NCBI RefSeq assembly: GCF_016097555.1 | Contig: NW_024533028.1 | Coordinates: 62,001-126,000 of the forward strand | Origin: Gigantopelta aegis | Taxonomy: Eukaryota; Mollusca; Gastropoda; Neomphalida; Peltospiridae | DNA: 64,000 nt | Reading direction: 5' to 3' | Shown here: piece after piece, positions 13,671-24,044 of the stretch | Layout: each line of letters opens with the position of its first letter | How positions within the stretch are numbered: position 1 is the stretch's first letter | Notes under the pieces: generated by a model | What the model was told of the DNA's origin: nothing | Databases searched by the model: none | The model's input: the letters and a program-made list of their open reading frames with translations, nothing else | Translations under genes and position numbers: made by a program

Positions 13671-14287
13671 ACATAGCTATTTGGACTATCCAAGTTTTTA
13701 ACGTTGATAGTGTTTAGGTAAGGATTTTTATTTGTTGTAACATAAAAAAGAGACAATGATACTTTACATTAGTAATATGAAATTAATACAATAAAAACAA
13801 ATATTTTGACACAAGCAGACAACTAACTATACTATTTAGTGTCACAATAAAATTACAGAATTGTCAAATGTAGTTATCAAGTATTGCATTTAGTTTTGGA
13901 ATAGTACATGTAAGATATATCAAGACTGTCAAACACTACTTGTCTGACTCTGTCTACACAGAATTTAATGTACAAATACGAGTCCAATGAAGGTACATCT
14001 ACAAGTTCTATATATGTTTTTGTGAGTAGGTGTAAGTATACAACTATATCAATGGCAACCTCACTGAGGTAGAACCTTAACTTAGTTTGATTTGTTACTT
14101 AAATAAATGTACATGTACAAATAAACGTGTACATGTTTATATCTATTACCTTTTATTGTAGTATATGACATTGTAATATATATAATTGGTAGTGTTGTTA
14201 TAGTTTGCTTAAGCAGGACTAGTTTTATTCTTGACCTTTACAAATATAGTTTAATTTTAGTTATGAAATAGCTCAGATACTAACTAG
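13671..14287. other. Gap between NUBPL and the structured RNA gene
   Basis: No exon is seen. The stretch is AT-rich, with a TGTACATGTACA palindromic run near 14107. Its left end probably carries the NUBPL promoter and its right end leads into the RNA gene promoter. It is repeated in units 2 and 4 and, diverged, in unit 5. Confidence 0.6.
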
Positions 14288-14363
14288 CGTTAATGATATT
14301 CATAGGCGACAAACAGCGCGCGCCCCACAAGGCATGAAGACAAAATCTGACGTACATATAAAA
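14288..14363 (+). promoter_or_regulatory. Type-3 Pol III-like promoter of RNA gene copy 1
   Basis: Three blocks survive in the diverged inverted copy: GTTAATGATATTCATA at about -100 to -82, CCCCACAAG with GAAGACAAAATC at about -66 to -41 (PSE position), and TATAAAA at 14357-14363 (-31 to -25). The sequence between blocks has changed much more. Spacing matches the PSE and TATA of animal U6, 7SK and RNase P genes. Copies 2-4 have the same blocks at 19141-19216, 22059-22134 and 26899-26974. Confidence 0.75.
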
Positions 14364-14387
14364 GGAAATGAAAACCAACTTGGATAG

Positions 14388-14740
14388 GTTGTGTTGTGGG
14401 CCAGCGTTCTGCAATGCATCAGACCTCTGAGATGGTTACCAGCATACTCTACGGAGTATCCGAAAGGCCGACTAGGATAGGGCTGGTAGTCTCCCTTTAA
14501 ACGAGAAGAGGCTGGTGTATTTGTGGTTCCCGGTTCCTGAATGCGAAAATTCCCTAAGAGCTGGAATCCCGTACGGCTGGTTTTAAGTTAGGGCGACGCT
14601 CCAGCCAGGATTACCTCGCGAAGACGAGGGTTACCAAGCCAGGTGGCGGTCCCAGCTAGCAATAGCAGGGAATCCTGGAGCCTAAGTGGAAGCCTGAGTG
14701 GGTGAGCGAGTAGGAATCGTTTGGGCAACACAACATGTTT
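14388..14740 (+). ncRNA. Structured RNA gene, copy 1, about 350 nt, family unknown
   Basis: A GC-richer island lies between a TATA box 31 bases upstream and a run of 13 T at 14738-14750, which would stop RNA polymerase III. The two ends pair perfectly: GTTGTGTTG at 14388-14396 with CAACACAAC at 14726-14734. Inner stems are TACCAGC/GCTGGTA (14437-14443 with 14482-14488); ATACTC-TACG-GAGTAT (14444-14459), a cUACGg tetraloop; CCCTAA/TTAGGG (14552-14557 with 14588-14593); CCTCG/CGAGG (14614-14629); CCAGGATT/AATCCTGG (14605-14612 with 14671-14678); and GCTA-GCAA-TAGC flanked by CCC/GGG (14651-14670), a GNRA loop. No open reading frame of note is present. I find no 7SK, RNase P/MRP, SRP, U1 or U2 signature. 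Length and closed ends resemble RNase P-type RNAs, but the CR motifs are not convincing. Confidence 0.8.
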
Positions 14741-14898
14741 TTTTTTTTTTAATAAATCTTGACTTTATTTAAACTACAAGAAATGTCAGTCAATCCAAAG
14801 TAAAGTTAACGTTAAGTTTTAGTTGTAAAAGTCAAAATTAAAGGACATATTGGAAGTTTCTTTAATGTCAGTTCAACATAACACTAACTATATCATAG

Positions 14899-16119
14899 AT
14901 ATTTGGTGACAACATCCGTCATGTCTCACTGACTGAACATCTTCTCCTTGTGCTATCATCACAACATTGTCAATATTATAGTTTTCAAAAGATATTGGAC
15001 AATGTTAGTGTATTAGACACGATAACCTATATTCTCTCTCTCTTTCTAGTGCACTATAGCTACAGTTAAATTAGGGATATCCTATCACTCTAATGATACT
15101 ACAGTATATACTCCTGGTACATTTCCTAATAGCATTCCTACAACCATTAATATCACTGGTATGTCACATGATTATCACCTGACATTATACTACAACTATT
15201 GTAGAACTTCCACCACTGTTATTTCAAACACAATGTAATTCTGAAGTAGGAGTCCATTTTGGAGGTTCCCCTCATGTTTATATCCATAATCCAAAACCTT
15301 CTGCATGTAATGAATTTCATGTAAGAACATTACACTCTGGACAACTGGTAACTTATACATTTAAGAACCTCATTATTTAATAGACTTGCTAGATTGGGAC
15401 TTTAAGTACTGATAATATAGCTTTCCATCATGATGTTGCATCATTTCATTTTGAAGACTACCAATGTATACTTCATATAAGTGGATGTACCCTCATGTAA
15501 CAACCACACCCACCATTAATGCAATTACTCATGTATTTATTATCAGGTGTTATAGATTAACAACAAATGGTTTGACTCTTCATTATTTGACTAATTTCAA
15601 AGCACTGAAAACAGAACAAGATACAGAAGTGGTTAAAAAATAATGATATCATAATTACATCATATTGACATCATTGCCATAGCCACAAGTTTCTAGTCGA
15701 GGACGTATTATTAAAAGAAAGAAACCAGAACCAGCGTATTATGGAGATTTTGTGGTAAAGGGTTAAAAATTAATGATAATGTGTTCTATAATATATAGTC
15801 AGCTATTCAAGACTTGGATCATGAAAATGAATTAGATTTATTATATACTGTTATCACATTACCTGAAAGGAGAAGAAACAGTAGCTCAATTGTGTTTTTT
15901 AGATGACAATACAGGAAAAAATTACTAAAACTGTACTACTTCCAACTTGGAATCCAGTATGCATCCATCAATTCTTAATTTATATGTCCATTACTTTTAT
16001 AGACTGAATCTAACAGTATTTATTATGAACTGGATTGTCTAATACATGTTGCTGGTAACATCTGTTACTTTTATCGATTGACAAGAGAAACTTCATCATT
16101 AACTGATAACAGTCATTAA
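14899..16119 (+). pseudogene. DCAF17: DCAF17 3' half, copy 1 (5'-truncated)
   Basis: DCAF17 is a substrate receptor of CUL4-DDB1 ubiquitin ligases. Exons read IFGDNIRHVSLTEHL, CTIATVKLGISYHSND, ELPPLLFQTQCNSEVGVHFG with GSPHVYIHNPKP, IGTLSTDNIAFHHDVASF, CYRLTTNGLTLHYLTNF, PQVSSRGRIIKRKKPEPAYY, HENELDLLYTVITLPEG and a last exon ending LTRETSSLTDNSH. Order and spacing match the second half of human DCAF17 (ITDMPPLLF, then DELDLLSVV, then the C-terminus). Introns are about 45-60 bases. Only about 150 bases separate the first exon from the T-run of the RNA gene, and no N-terminal exons exist upstream, where NUBPL sits. The copy is therefore truncated unless 5' exons lie elsewhere and the RNA gene was once inside an intron. 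This copy carries a few extra single bases relative to copy 4. Confidence 0.85.
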
Positions 16120-16304
16120 TAAAAAGTTAACCACAGACATATAACAGTCTTCATTACAAAGTTAATCACAGATATAATCACAGATATTAATATCTATGAT
16201 ATTATTAAGGAGTTACTTATTTTGTAATTATGATTCCATGAATCTCTGTGTATGAGAGTATGAGACAACAGATACCAATAGGAACAAGCCATACTGCTAT
16301 AATT

Positions 16305-17030
16305 AGAGTGCAATCATTATAATATCTTTATATGCAGAAAGATATCGATGCAATTCAGGATTCTGATGAGATAAATAATGCTGACAATTGATGTAGTTAG
16401 AAATATACCTCTAGTCTAAATGATTTCCATTGGTCAGTAGGCAAACCAGCAAACAAGTAATAAAAGATGTGAAAAATTTCGTTCCTAATAGGATACAAAA
16501 ATAAATGTAATGTACTACCAAATTTGGAAGGAAGTCACAGCCAACTACAAACATCTACAGTGTCATGCCAACTAACCTCATGTCCCTGGCGACAAACACG
16601 AGACTTTTCTAAAAGGTACTGCTCTATACCAGCTCCAATAATACGTCCTTGTGATGTTAAATATTAACTGAATAAAAATGCCAAATCGACTGGACTTTGT
16701 TGTTAAGACTTGTTTGTGCATTACCAAATGCTTCAAGTACTGGATTCAACTTATATAACATTAACACAATAACATATAACAAAGATACTTATCATAAATT
16801 TTATGATGTTTATTAAACACATCCATACTTCTCACCTGAATAATCCTGTTTTGAAGTTGTCTTCCAAATTGACTTGATTTACACATGTTCATTAACTATA
16901 ATAGTTTTATAAAAATTCCAACCTTCTCTTTTGTTTGCAAATTAAGTTCTATAAATTGAACACTACAAGGAAATATAAAATACTTTCCCTTGTACATTTT
17001 TGTTAAATGGACAGGATCATGTGGGACAGA
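16305..17030 (-). pseudogene. Myosin motor-domain fragment, copy 1
   Basis: Minus-strand exons encode internal motor-domain pieces: LMNMCKSSQFGRQLQNRIIQ, then [20 protein letters not shown] with FGKF, then [20 protein letters not shown], then FHIFYYLFAGLPTDQWKSF and [28 protein letters not shown] with [10 protein letters not shown] is the switch-1 region of myosins. No P-loop exon, relay or converter is present, so this is only a slice of a gene. The class cannot be decided. The fragment is cut at 17030, where the next tandem unit begins. Confidence 0.85.
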
Positions 17031-17050
17031 TATTTCTGCATTATTTGTAG

Positions 17051-17115
17051 AAAGCTATGAAGATTTTATCAAAGCCAAGAAACAAAAAGGAACACTTATT
17101 GATAAGATCACATGA
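17051..17115 (+). pseudogene. STEEP1: Orphan last exon of STEEP1 (unit 2)
   Basis: This copies the STEEP1 terminal exon with its AG acceptor but without the other exons; it follows the myosin fragment directly. One base is missing (AAAGCTATGAAG instead of AAAGCTATTGAAG), which breaks the frame. Confidence 0.9.
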
Positions 17116-17149
17116 CTGTCATGTGATATTTGAATGATATTTAGTTGAA

Positions 17150-18519
17150 TTATTGTCTTTGTGGGAAGGGGTCCTGATATGATGGTAATAATTCAAGAAC
17201 TCTTGTAGCAATATCTTTATACACAGTAGCCTATGTAATGTTTAATAATAATTAAGATTAATGGTCAAAACTACCTGTGGACTAGAGGGTCTAGACACTA
17301 CTATGGGCTGATAATTATCTGACGTCTTACAAATATTTAGGTCAAGTGGAACTTCCCCTAAATGACATCATAATGATGTATTGGTTGATTACGAACAACT
17401 GACCTAAAATCTCCACATTTATCTGTTGGGCAATCTTTTTAGCTCCACCCATTCAAAAAACATTAGACAAATGTCAAATTTTGGACATATATATCCACTC
17501 ATGTTTTCGACCACACCCAATACCTAAATGTACATATTCCTGTATCATAAGATATACTAGACTTACAGGAACATTAACTCTTCGGAACATTCTGCTCATA
17601 GTGTGGCATCATCCAATGCTAAATCTTGAGGTGTGGTGTACTATGACAACACCTACACATACAACAAATAATCCTCTCCTTGCAGTCACATGTACCTGAT
17701 ATAGGGATCTGTTGTGTTATAGTTAATTGTGTATCACCCAGTACCAGGTGGCATATCAATAACTAGTATATCTAGTTCGCCCCAGTCCACTTGTCTAAGT
17801 AATTTTCTGAATAGCTGACATCACCTAGATAACCACATATTATTAATTAATATGTAATTAATAAGAGGAGTTTACCATTAATCCCCTCCAAACAATAGGA
17901 GCTGATTCCTCTACTAAAAATCCCATTGACATACTTTATAATAGATGTAATAAATGGGTGTGGCTATAACCTACCATTTGATGCCATATTTACCAATGGA
18001 ATCATTCTATCTTTATTATACATGAGATCATAGATAATATATAATATGTTATGTATGTACCCACGTACGTGGTGAGAGCTCTGGACGTCCAGATAAATTC
18101 ATCAATTTAGGAAGAGAGGGACCATACACATCAGCATCTAATAATCCAACAGCTAATAACCCCTAAATATAATAATACATGTAACCATAGCAACCATATA
18201 AGTAACTTACCCTCTGAACAACAGACATTTCTAATGCTAAATTGACTAGTAAACATCAGTGAAATTATTACAACAAATAAATACATCATTACCTGCAGTC
18301 GTTGACTTCCTACTCCACCTTTACCTGATGATACTAATACCACGTGTTTGACTCCAGCAACAGGCCATTTACGAGGTAGTCCTCTCTTAGCTATGTCCTC
18401 TTGTCCAGTAACTGTAGATAAAAAATGTTTTTGTCTCATCTCAATATCGTAAGACATCTGCGTACGGCTAAAGACAAGAACATTGCTATCAGAAATTCAT
18501 GAATGGGCGTTGTCATCAT
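17150..18519 (-). CDS. NUBPL: NUBPL homologue, copy 2
   Basis: This has the same exon layout as the copy at 29741-31107. The first exon keeps [19 protein letters not shown], with Ser for Ala before the P-loop, but lacks one T in the bases coding GKSTT. It also has other single-base differences, for example in the CPKC exon (near 17470) and the LLRQVDW exon (near 17800). This copy shows the most coding differences among the four. It may be a decaying duplicate or the worst-polished copy; raw-read depth would tell. Confidence 0.85.
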
Positions 18520-19140
18520 TACAGACATAGCTATTTGGACTATCCAAGTTTTTAACGTTGATAGTGTTTAGGTAAGGATTTTTATTTGTTGTAACATAAA
18601 AAAGAGACAATGATACTTTTACATTAGTAATATGAAATTAACACAATAAAATAAATATTTTGACACAAGCAGACAACTAACTATACTATTTAGTGTCACA
18701 ATAAAATTACAGAATTGTCAAATGTAGTTATCAAGTATTGCATTTAGTTTTGGAATAGTACATGTAAGGATATATCAAGACTGTCAATACTATTTGTCTG
18801 ACTGTCTACACAGAATTTAATGTACAAATATGAGTCCAATGAAGGTACATCTACAAGTTCTATATATGTTTTTGTGAGTAGGTGTAAGTATACAACTGTA
18901 TCAATGGCAACCTCACTGGAGGTAGAACCTTAACTTAGTTTGACTTGTTACTTAAATAAATGTACATGTACAAATAAACATGTACATGTTTATATCTATT
19001 ACCTCTTAATTGTAGTATATGACATTGTAATATATATAATTAGTAGTGTTGTTATAGTTTGCTTAAGCAGGACTAGTTTTATTCTTGACCTTTTAAAATA
19101 TAGTTTAATTTTAGTTATTAAATAGTCACAGATACTAACT

Positions 19141-19216
19141 AGCGTTAATGATATTCATAGGCGACAAACAGCGCGCCCCACAAGGCCATGAGACAAAATC
19201 TGACGTACATATAAAA
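19141..19216 (+). promoter_or_regulatory. Type-3 Pol III-like promoter of RNA gene copy 2
   Basis: The same three blocks as copy 1 (distal TTAATGATATTCATA, PSE-position CCCCACAAGG..GAC-AAAATC, TATAAAA) sit at the same spacing upstream of the RNA start. Confidence 0.7.
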
Positions 19217-19240
19217 GGAAATGAAAACCAACTTGGATAG

Positions 19241-19592
19241 GTTGTGTTGTGGGCCAGCGTTCTGCAATGCATCAGACCTCTGAGATGGTTACCAGCATAC
19301 TCTACGGAGTATCCGAAAGGCCGACTAGGATAGGGCTGGTAGTCTCCCTTTAAACGAGAAGAGGCTGGTGTATTTGTGGTTCCCGGTTCCTGAATGCGAA
19401 ATTCCCTAAGAGCTGGAATCCCGTACGGCTGGTTTTAAGTTAGGGCGATGCTCCAGCCAGGATTACCTCGCGAAGACGAGGGTTACCAAGCCAGGTGGCG
19501 GTCCCAGCTAGCAATAGCAGGGAATCCTGGAGCCTAAGTGGAAGCCTGAGTGGGTGAGCGAGTAGGAATCGTTTGGGCAACACAACATGTTT
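19241..19592 (+). ncRNA. Structured RNA gene, copy 2
   Basis: The body is nearly identical to copy 1, with a C-to-T change in GGCGATGCTCC shared only with copy 3. The closing stem GTTGTGTTG / CAACACAAC (19578-19586) is intact. The terminator is a run of about 15 T at 19590-19604. Confidence 0.8.
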
Positions 19593-19746
19593 TTTTTTTT
19601 TTTTAATAAATCTCGACTTTATTTAAACTACAAGAAATGTCAGTCAAGTAAAGTTTATGTTAAGTTTAGTTGTTAAAAGTCAAAATTAAAGGACATATTG
19701 GAAGTTCCTTTAATGTCAGTTTAACATAACACTAACTATATCATAG

Positions 19747-20921
19747 ATATTTGGTGACAACATCCGTGATGTCTCACCGACTGAAGATCTCCTTGTGCTA
19801 TCATCACAACATTGTCAATATTATAGTTTTCAATGGATATTGGAAAATGTTAGTGTATTAGACAAGATAACCTATATTCTCTCTCTCTTTCTAGTGCACT
19901 ATAGCTACAGTTAAATTAGGGATATCCTATCAGTCTAATGATACTACAATATATACTCCTGGTACATTTCCTAATAGTGTTCCTACAACCATTAATATCA
20001 CTGGTATGTCACATGATTATCACCTGACATTATACTACACTATTGTAGAACTTCCACCACTGCTATTTCAAACACAATGTAATTCTGAAGTAGGAGTCCA
20101 TTTTGGAGGCTCCCCTCATGTTTATATCCATAATCCAAAACCTGCTGCATGTAATGAATTTCATGTAAGAACATTACGCTCTGGACAACTGGTAACTTAT
20201 ACATTTAAGAACCTCATTATTTAATAGACTTGCTAGATTGGGACTTTAAGTACTGATAATGTAGCTTTCCATCATGATGTTGCATCATTTCATTTTGAAG
20301 ACTACCAACGTATACTTCATATAAGTGGATGTACCCTCATGTAACAACCACACCCACCATTAATGCAATTACTCATGTATTTATTATCAGGTGTTATAGA
20401 TTAACAACAAATGGTTTGACTCTTCAATATTTGACTAATTTCAAAGCACTGAAAACAGAACAAGATACAGAAGTGGTAAAAATAATAATGACATCATTGC
20501 CATAAGTTTCTAGTCGATCTTATTATTGAAACCAGAACCAGCGTATTAAGATTTTGTGGTAAAGGGTTAAAAATTAATGATAATGTGTTCTATAATATAT
20601 AGTCGGCTATTCAAGACTTGGATCATGAAAATGAATTAGATTTATTATATACTGTTATCACATTACCTGAAGGAGAAGAAACAGTAGCTCAATTGTGTTT
20701 TTTAGATGACAATACTGGAAAAATTACTAAAACTGTACTACTTCCAACTTGGAATCCAGTATGCATCCATCAATTCTTAATTTATATATCCATTACTTTT
20801 ATAGGCTGAATCTAACAGTATTTATTATGAACTGGATTGTCTAATACATGTTGCTGGTAACATCTGTTACTTTTATCAATTGACAAGAGAAACTTCATCA
20901 TTAACTGATAACAGTTATTAA
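19747..20921 (+). pseudogene. DCAF17: DCAF17 3' half, copy 2 (5'-truncated)
   Basis: This has the same exon order as copy 1. The segment around 20490-20545 (RGRIIKRKKPEPAYYG exon) is shortened by several small deletions compared with copies 1 and 4, so this exon is damaged here. The last codon before the stop is TAT rather than CAT. Confidence 0.8.
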
Positions 20922-21104
20922 TAAAAAGTTAACCACAGACATATAACAGTCTTCATTACAAAGTTAATCACAGATATAATCACAGATATTAATATCTATG
21001 ATAATTATTATTAAGGAGTTACTTATTTGTAATTATGATTCCATGAATCTCTGTGTATGAAGTATGAGACAACAGATACCCAATAGGAACAAGCCATACC
21101 TGCT

Positions 21105-21937
21105 GCTATAATTAGAGTTGCAATCATTTATAATATCTTTATATGCAGAAAGATATCGATGCAATTCAGGATTCTGATGAGATAAAGAATGCTGACAATT
21201 GATGTGTTAACAAATATACCTCTAGTCTAAATGATTTCCATTGGTCAGTAGGCAGACCAGCAAACAAGTAATAAAAGATGTGAAAATTTTGTTCCTAATA
21301 GGATACAAAAATAAATGTAATGTACTACAAATTTGGAAGGAAGTCACAGCCAACTACAAATATCTACAGTGTCATGCCAACTAACCTCATGTCCCTGGCG
21401 ACAAACACGAGACTTTTCTAAAAGGTATTGTTCTATACCAGCTCCAATAATACGTCCTTGTGATGTAAATATTAACTGAATAAATTTGCCAAATCGACTG
21501 GAGTTGTTGTTAAGACTTGTTTGTGCATTACCAAATGCTTCAAGTACTGGATTCAACTATTATAACATTAACACAATAACATATAACAAAGATACTTATC
21601 ATAAATTTTATGATGTTTATTAACACATCCATACTTCTCACCTGAATAATCCTGTTTTGAAGTTGTCTTCCAAATTGGCTTGATTTACACATGTTCATTA
21701 ACTATAATAAATTATAAAAATTCCAACCTTCTCTTTTGTTTGCAAATTAAGTTCTATAAATTGAAACTAACAAGGAAATATCAAATACTTTCCCTTGTAC
21801 ATGTTTTGTTAAATGGACAGGATCATGTGGGACAGATGTGGGTCTCAAAGCACCATTAGATGAAATTAACAACATGTAACTGTGTGGCTTAAAAGAATTA
21901 AACTTGCTACTTAAAGGATTGTTTCTTTTTGTTGTTC
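21105..21937 (-). pseudogene. Myosin motor fragment, copy 2, with a longer 5' exon
   Basis: The exons are the same as in copy 1 ([20 protein letters not shown] at 21490-21556 is clean here). Unlike the other copies, the open frame continues to the right of 21836: an exon with acceptor ..TTTTATAG at about 21938-21945 reads TTKRNNPLSSKFNSFKPHSY, MLLISSNGALRPTSVP and HDPVHLTKH. This is either more of the same gene (possibly a loop-1 insertion of the motor) or an adjoining exon. It shows where the source locus continues past the array breakpoint. Confidence 0.8.
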
Positions 21938-21965
21938 CTATAAAATAAATAATGACAAAAATTAA
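21837..21965. other. Unique 129-base insert between units 2 and 3
   Basis: This is the only sequence between 12.2 and 31.4 kb not present in the other units. Its left part is the longer myosin-side exon; its right part is AT-rich. It then jumps directly into the RNA gene upstream region at about 21966. Confidence 0.85.
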
Positions 21966-22058
21966 TATAATTAGTAGTGTTGTTATAGTTTGCTTAAGCA
22001 GGACTAGTTTTGTTCTTGACCTTTAAAAATATAATTTAATTTTAGTTATTTACATAGA

Positions 22059-22134
22059 GCGTTAATGATATTCATAGGCGACAAACAGCGTGCCCCACAA
22101 TAGCATGAAGACAAAATCTGACGTACATATAAAA
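22059..22134 (+). promoter_or_regulatory. Type-3 Pol III-like promoter of RNA gene copy 3
   Basis: The same blocks at the same spacing are kept, although the sequence further upstream is cut at about 21966 and some bases between blocks are missing. Confidence 0.7.
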
Positions 22135-22158
22135 GGAAATGAAAACCAACTTGGATAG

Positions 22159-22510
22159 GTTGTGTTGTGGGCCAGCGTTCTGCAATGCATCAGACCTCTG
22201 AGATGGTTACCAGCATACTCTACGGAGTATCCGAAGGCCGACTAGGATAGGGCTGGTAGTCTCCCTTTAAACGAGAAGAGGCTGGTGTATTTGTGGTTCC
22301 CGGTTCCTGAATGCGAAATTCCCTAAGAGCTGGAATCCCGTACGGCTGGTTTTAAGTTAGGGCGATGCTCCAGCCAGGATTACCTCGCGAAGACGAGGGT
22401 TACCAAGCCAGGTGGCGGTCCCAGCTAGCAATAGCAGGGAATCCTGGAGCCTAAGTGGAAGCCTGAGTGGTGTGAGCGAGTAGGAATCGTTTGGGCAACA
22501 CAACATGTTT
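22159..22510 (+). ncRNA. Structured RNA gene, copy 3
   Basis: The body is nearly identical to copy 2, including GGCGATGCTCC. The closing stem is intact. A run of about 16 T lies at 22508-22523. Confidence 0.8.
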
Positions 22511-22675
22511 TTTTTTTTTTTTTAATAAATCTCGACTTTATTTAAACTACAAGAAATGTCAGTCAAGTAAAGTTTATGTTAAGTTTTAGTTGTTAAAAGT
22601 AAAATTAAAGGACATATTGGAAGTTCCTTTAATGTCAGTTCAACATAACACTAACTCTATCATAGATATTTGGTG

Positions 22676-23876
22676 ACAACATCCGTGATGTCTCACCGAC
22701 TGAAGATCTCCTTGTGCTATCATCACAACATTGTCAATATTATAGTTTTCAATGGATATTGGACAATGTTAGTGTATTAGACAAGATAACCTATATTCTC
22801 TCTCTCTTTCTAGTGCACTATAGCTACAGTTAAATTAGGGATATCCTATCAGTCTAATGATACTACAATATATACTCCTGGTACATTTCCTAATAGCATT
22901 CCTACAACCATTAATATCACTGGTATGTCACATGATTATCACCTGACATTATACTACACTATTGTAGAACTTCCACCACTGCTATTTCAAACACAATGTA
23001 ATTCTGAAGTAGGAGTCCATTTTGGAGGCTCCCCTCATGTTTATATCCATAATCCAAAACCTGCTGCATGTAATGAATTTCATGTAAGAACATTACGCTC
23101 TGGACAACTGGTAACTTATACATTTAAGAACCTCATTATTTAATAGACTTGCTAGATTGGGACTTTAAGTACTGATAATGTAGCTTTCCATCATGATGTT
23201 GCATCATTTCATTTTGAAGACTACCAACGTATACTTCATATAAGTGGATGTACCCTCATGTAACAACCACACCCACCATTAATGCAATTACTCATGTATT
23301 TATTATCAGGTGTTATAGATTAACAACAAATGGTTTGACTCTTCAATATTTGACTAATTTCAAAGCACTGAAAACAGAACAAGATACAGAAGTGGTAAAA
23401 ATAATGACATCATAATACATCATATTGACATCATTGCCATAGCCACAAGTTTCTAGTCGAGGACGTATTATTAAAAGAAAGAAACCAGAACAGCGTATTA
23501 TGGAGATTTTGTGGTAAAGGGTTAAAAATTAATGATAATGTGTTCTATAATATATAGTCGGCTATTCAAGACTTGGATCATGAAAATGAATTAGATTTAT
23601 TATATACTGTTATCACATTACCTGAAGGAGAAGAAACAGTAGCTCAATTGTGTTTTTTAGATGACAATACAGGAAAAATTACTAAAACTGTACTACTTCC
23701 AACTTGGAATCCAGTATGCATCCATCAATTCTTAATTTATATGTCCATTCCTTTTATAGACTGAATCTAACAGTATTTATTATGAACTGGATTGTCTAAT
23801 ACATGTTGCTGGTAACATCTGTTACTTTTATCGATTGACAAGAGAAACTTCATCATTAACTGATAACAGTCATTAA
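22676..23876 (+). pseudogene. DCAF17: DCAF17 3' half, copy 3 (5'-truncated)
   Basis: This has the same exon order as copy 1. The exon DHENELDLLYTVITLPEGEE with QLCFLDDNTGKITKTVLL is cleanly open here (23573-23710). No N-terminal exons are present. Confidence 0.83.
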
Positions 23877-24044
23877 TAAAAAGTTAACCACAGCATATAA
23901 CAGTCTTCATTACAAAGTTAATCACAGATATAATCACAGATATTAATATCTATGATATTATTAAGGAGTTATTTATTTTGTAATTATGATTCCATGAATC
24001 TCTGTGTATGAGAGTATGAGAGTGTTGATACCCAATAGGAACAA

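Larger units (their letters stand above)
12182..17030. repeat. Tandem unit 1 (type A), complete, about 4.85 kb
   Basis: The unit runs from the end of the last STEEP1 intron (TATTTCTGCATTATTTGTAG) to the myosin fragment (ATGTGGGACAGA). It holds the STEEP1 last exon, NUBPL (-), the structured RNA gene (+), DCAF17 3' exons (+) and myosin exons (-). Its variants match unit 4; for example TCTAATGATACTACAGTAT and CCTTCTGCATG in DCAF17. Confidence 0.95.
17031..21836. repeat. Tandem unit 2 (type B), complete
   Basis: The content and order are the same as unit 1. It shares diagnostic variants with unit 3 (TCAGTCTAATGATACTACAAT, CCTGCTGCATG, GGCGATGCTCC in the RNA gene). It continues at 21837 into about 130 bases not found in other units. 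Confidence 0.95.

Noticed and set aside
14540-14600. Telomerase RNA template (CCCTAA at 14552 and TTAGGG at 14588)
   Set aside because: Only one six-base repeat is present, not the 1.5 repeats a template needs, and the two motifs pair with each other as a stem.
14388-14740. RNase P or RNase MRP RNA
   Set aside because: Length, Pol III layout and paired ends fit. However, the segment GAAAGGCCGACTAGG is only loosely like CR-I, and no matching CR-V partner near the 3' end forms a P4 helix. Left as unknown pending a covariance-model search.
14388-14750. Reading the repeated GC-rich island as a SINE with a poly-A tail
   Set aside because: The homopolymer is T at the end nearest the promoter-distal side, not A. 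Conserved sequence extends at least 230 bases upstream into TATA and PSE-like blocks, and the tandem copies arose by segmental duplication, not dispersal.
17481-17699. Plus-strand open frame across NUBPL copy 2
   Set aside because: It is the antisense shadow of the CPKC and [10 protein letters not shown] exons of NUBPL.
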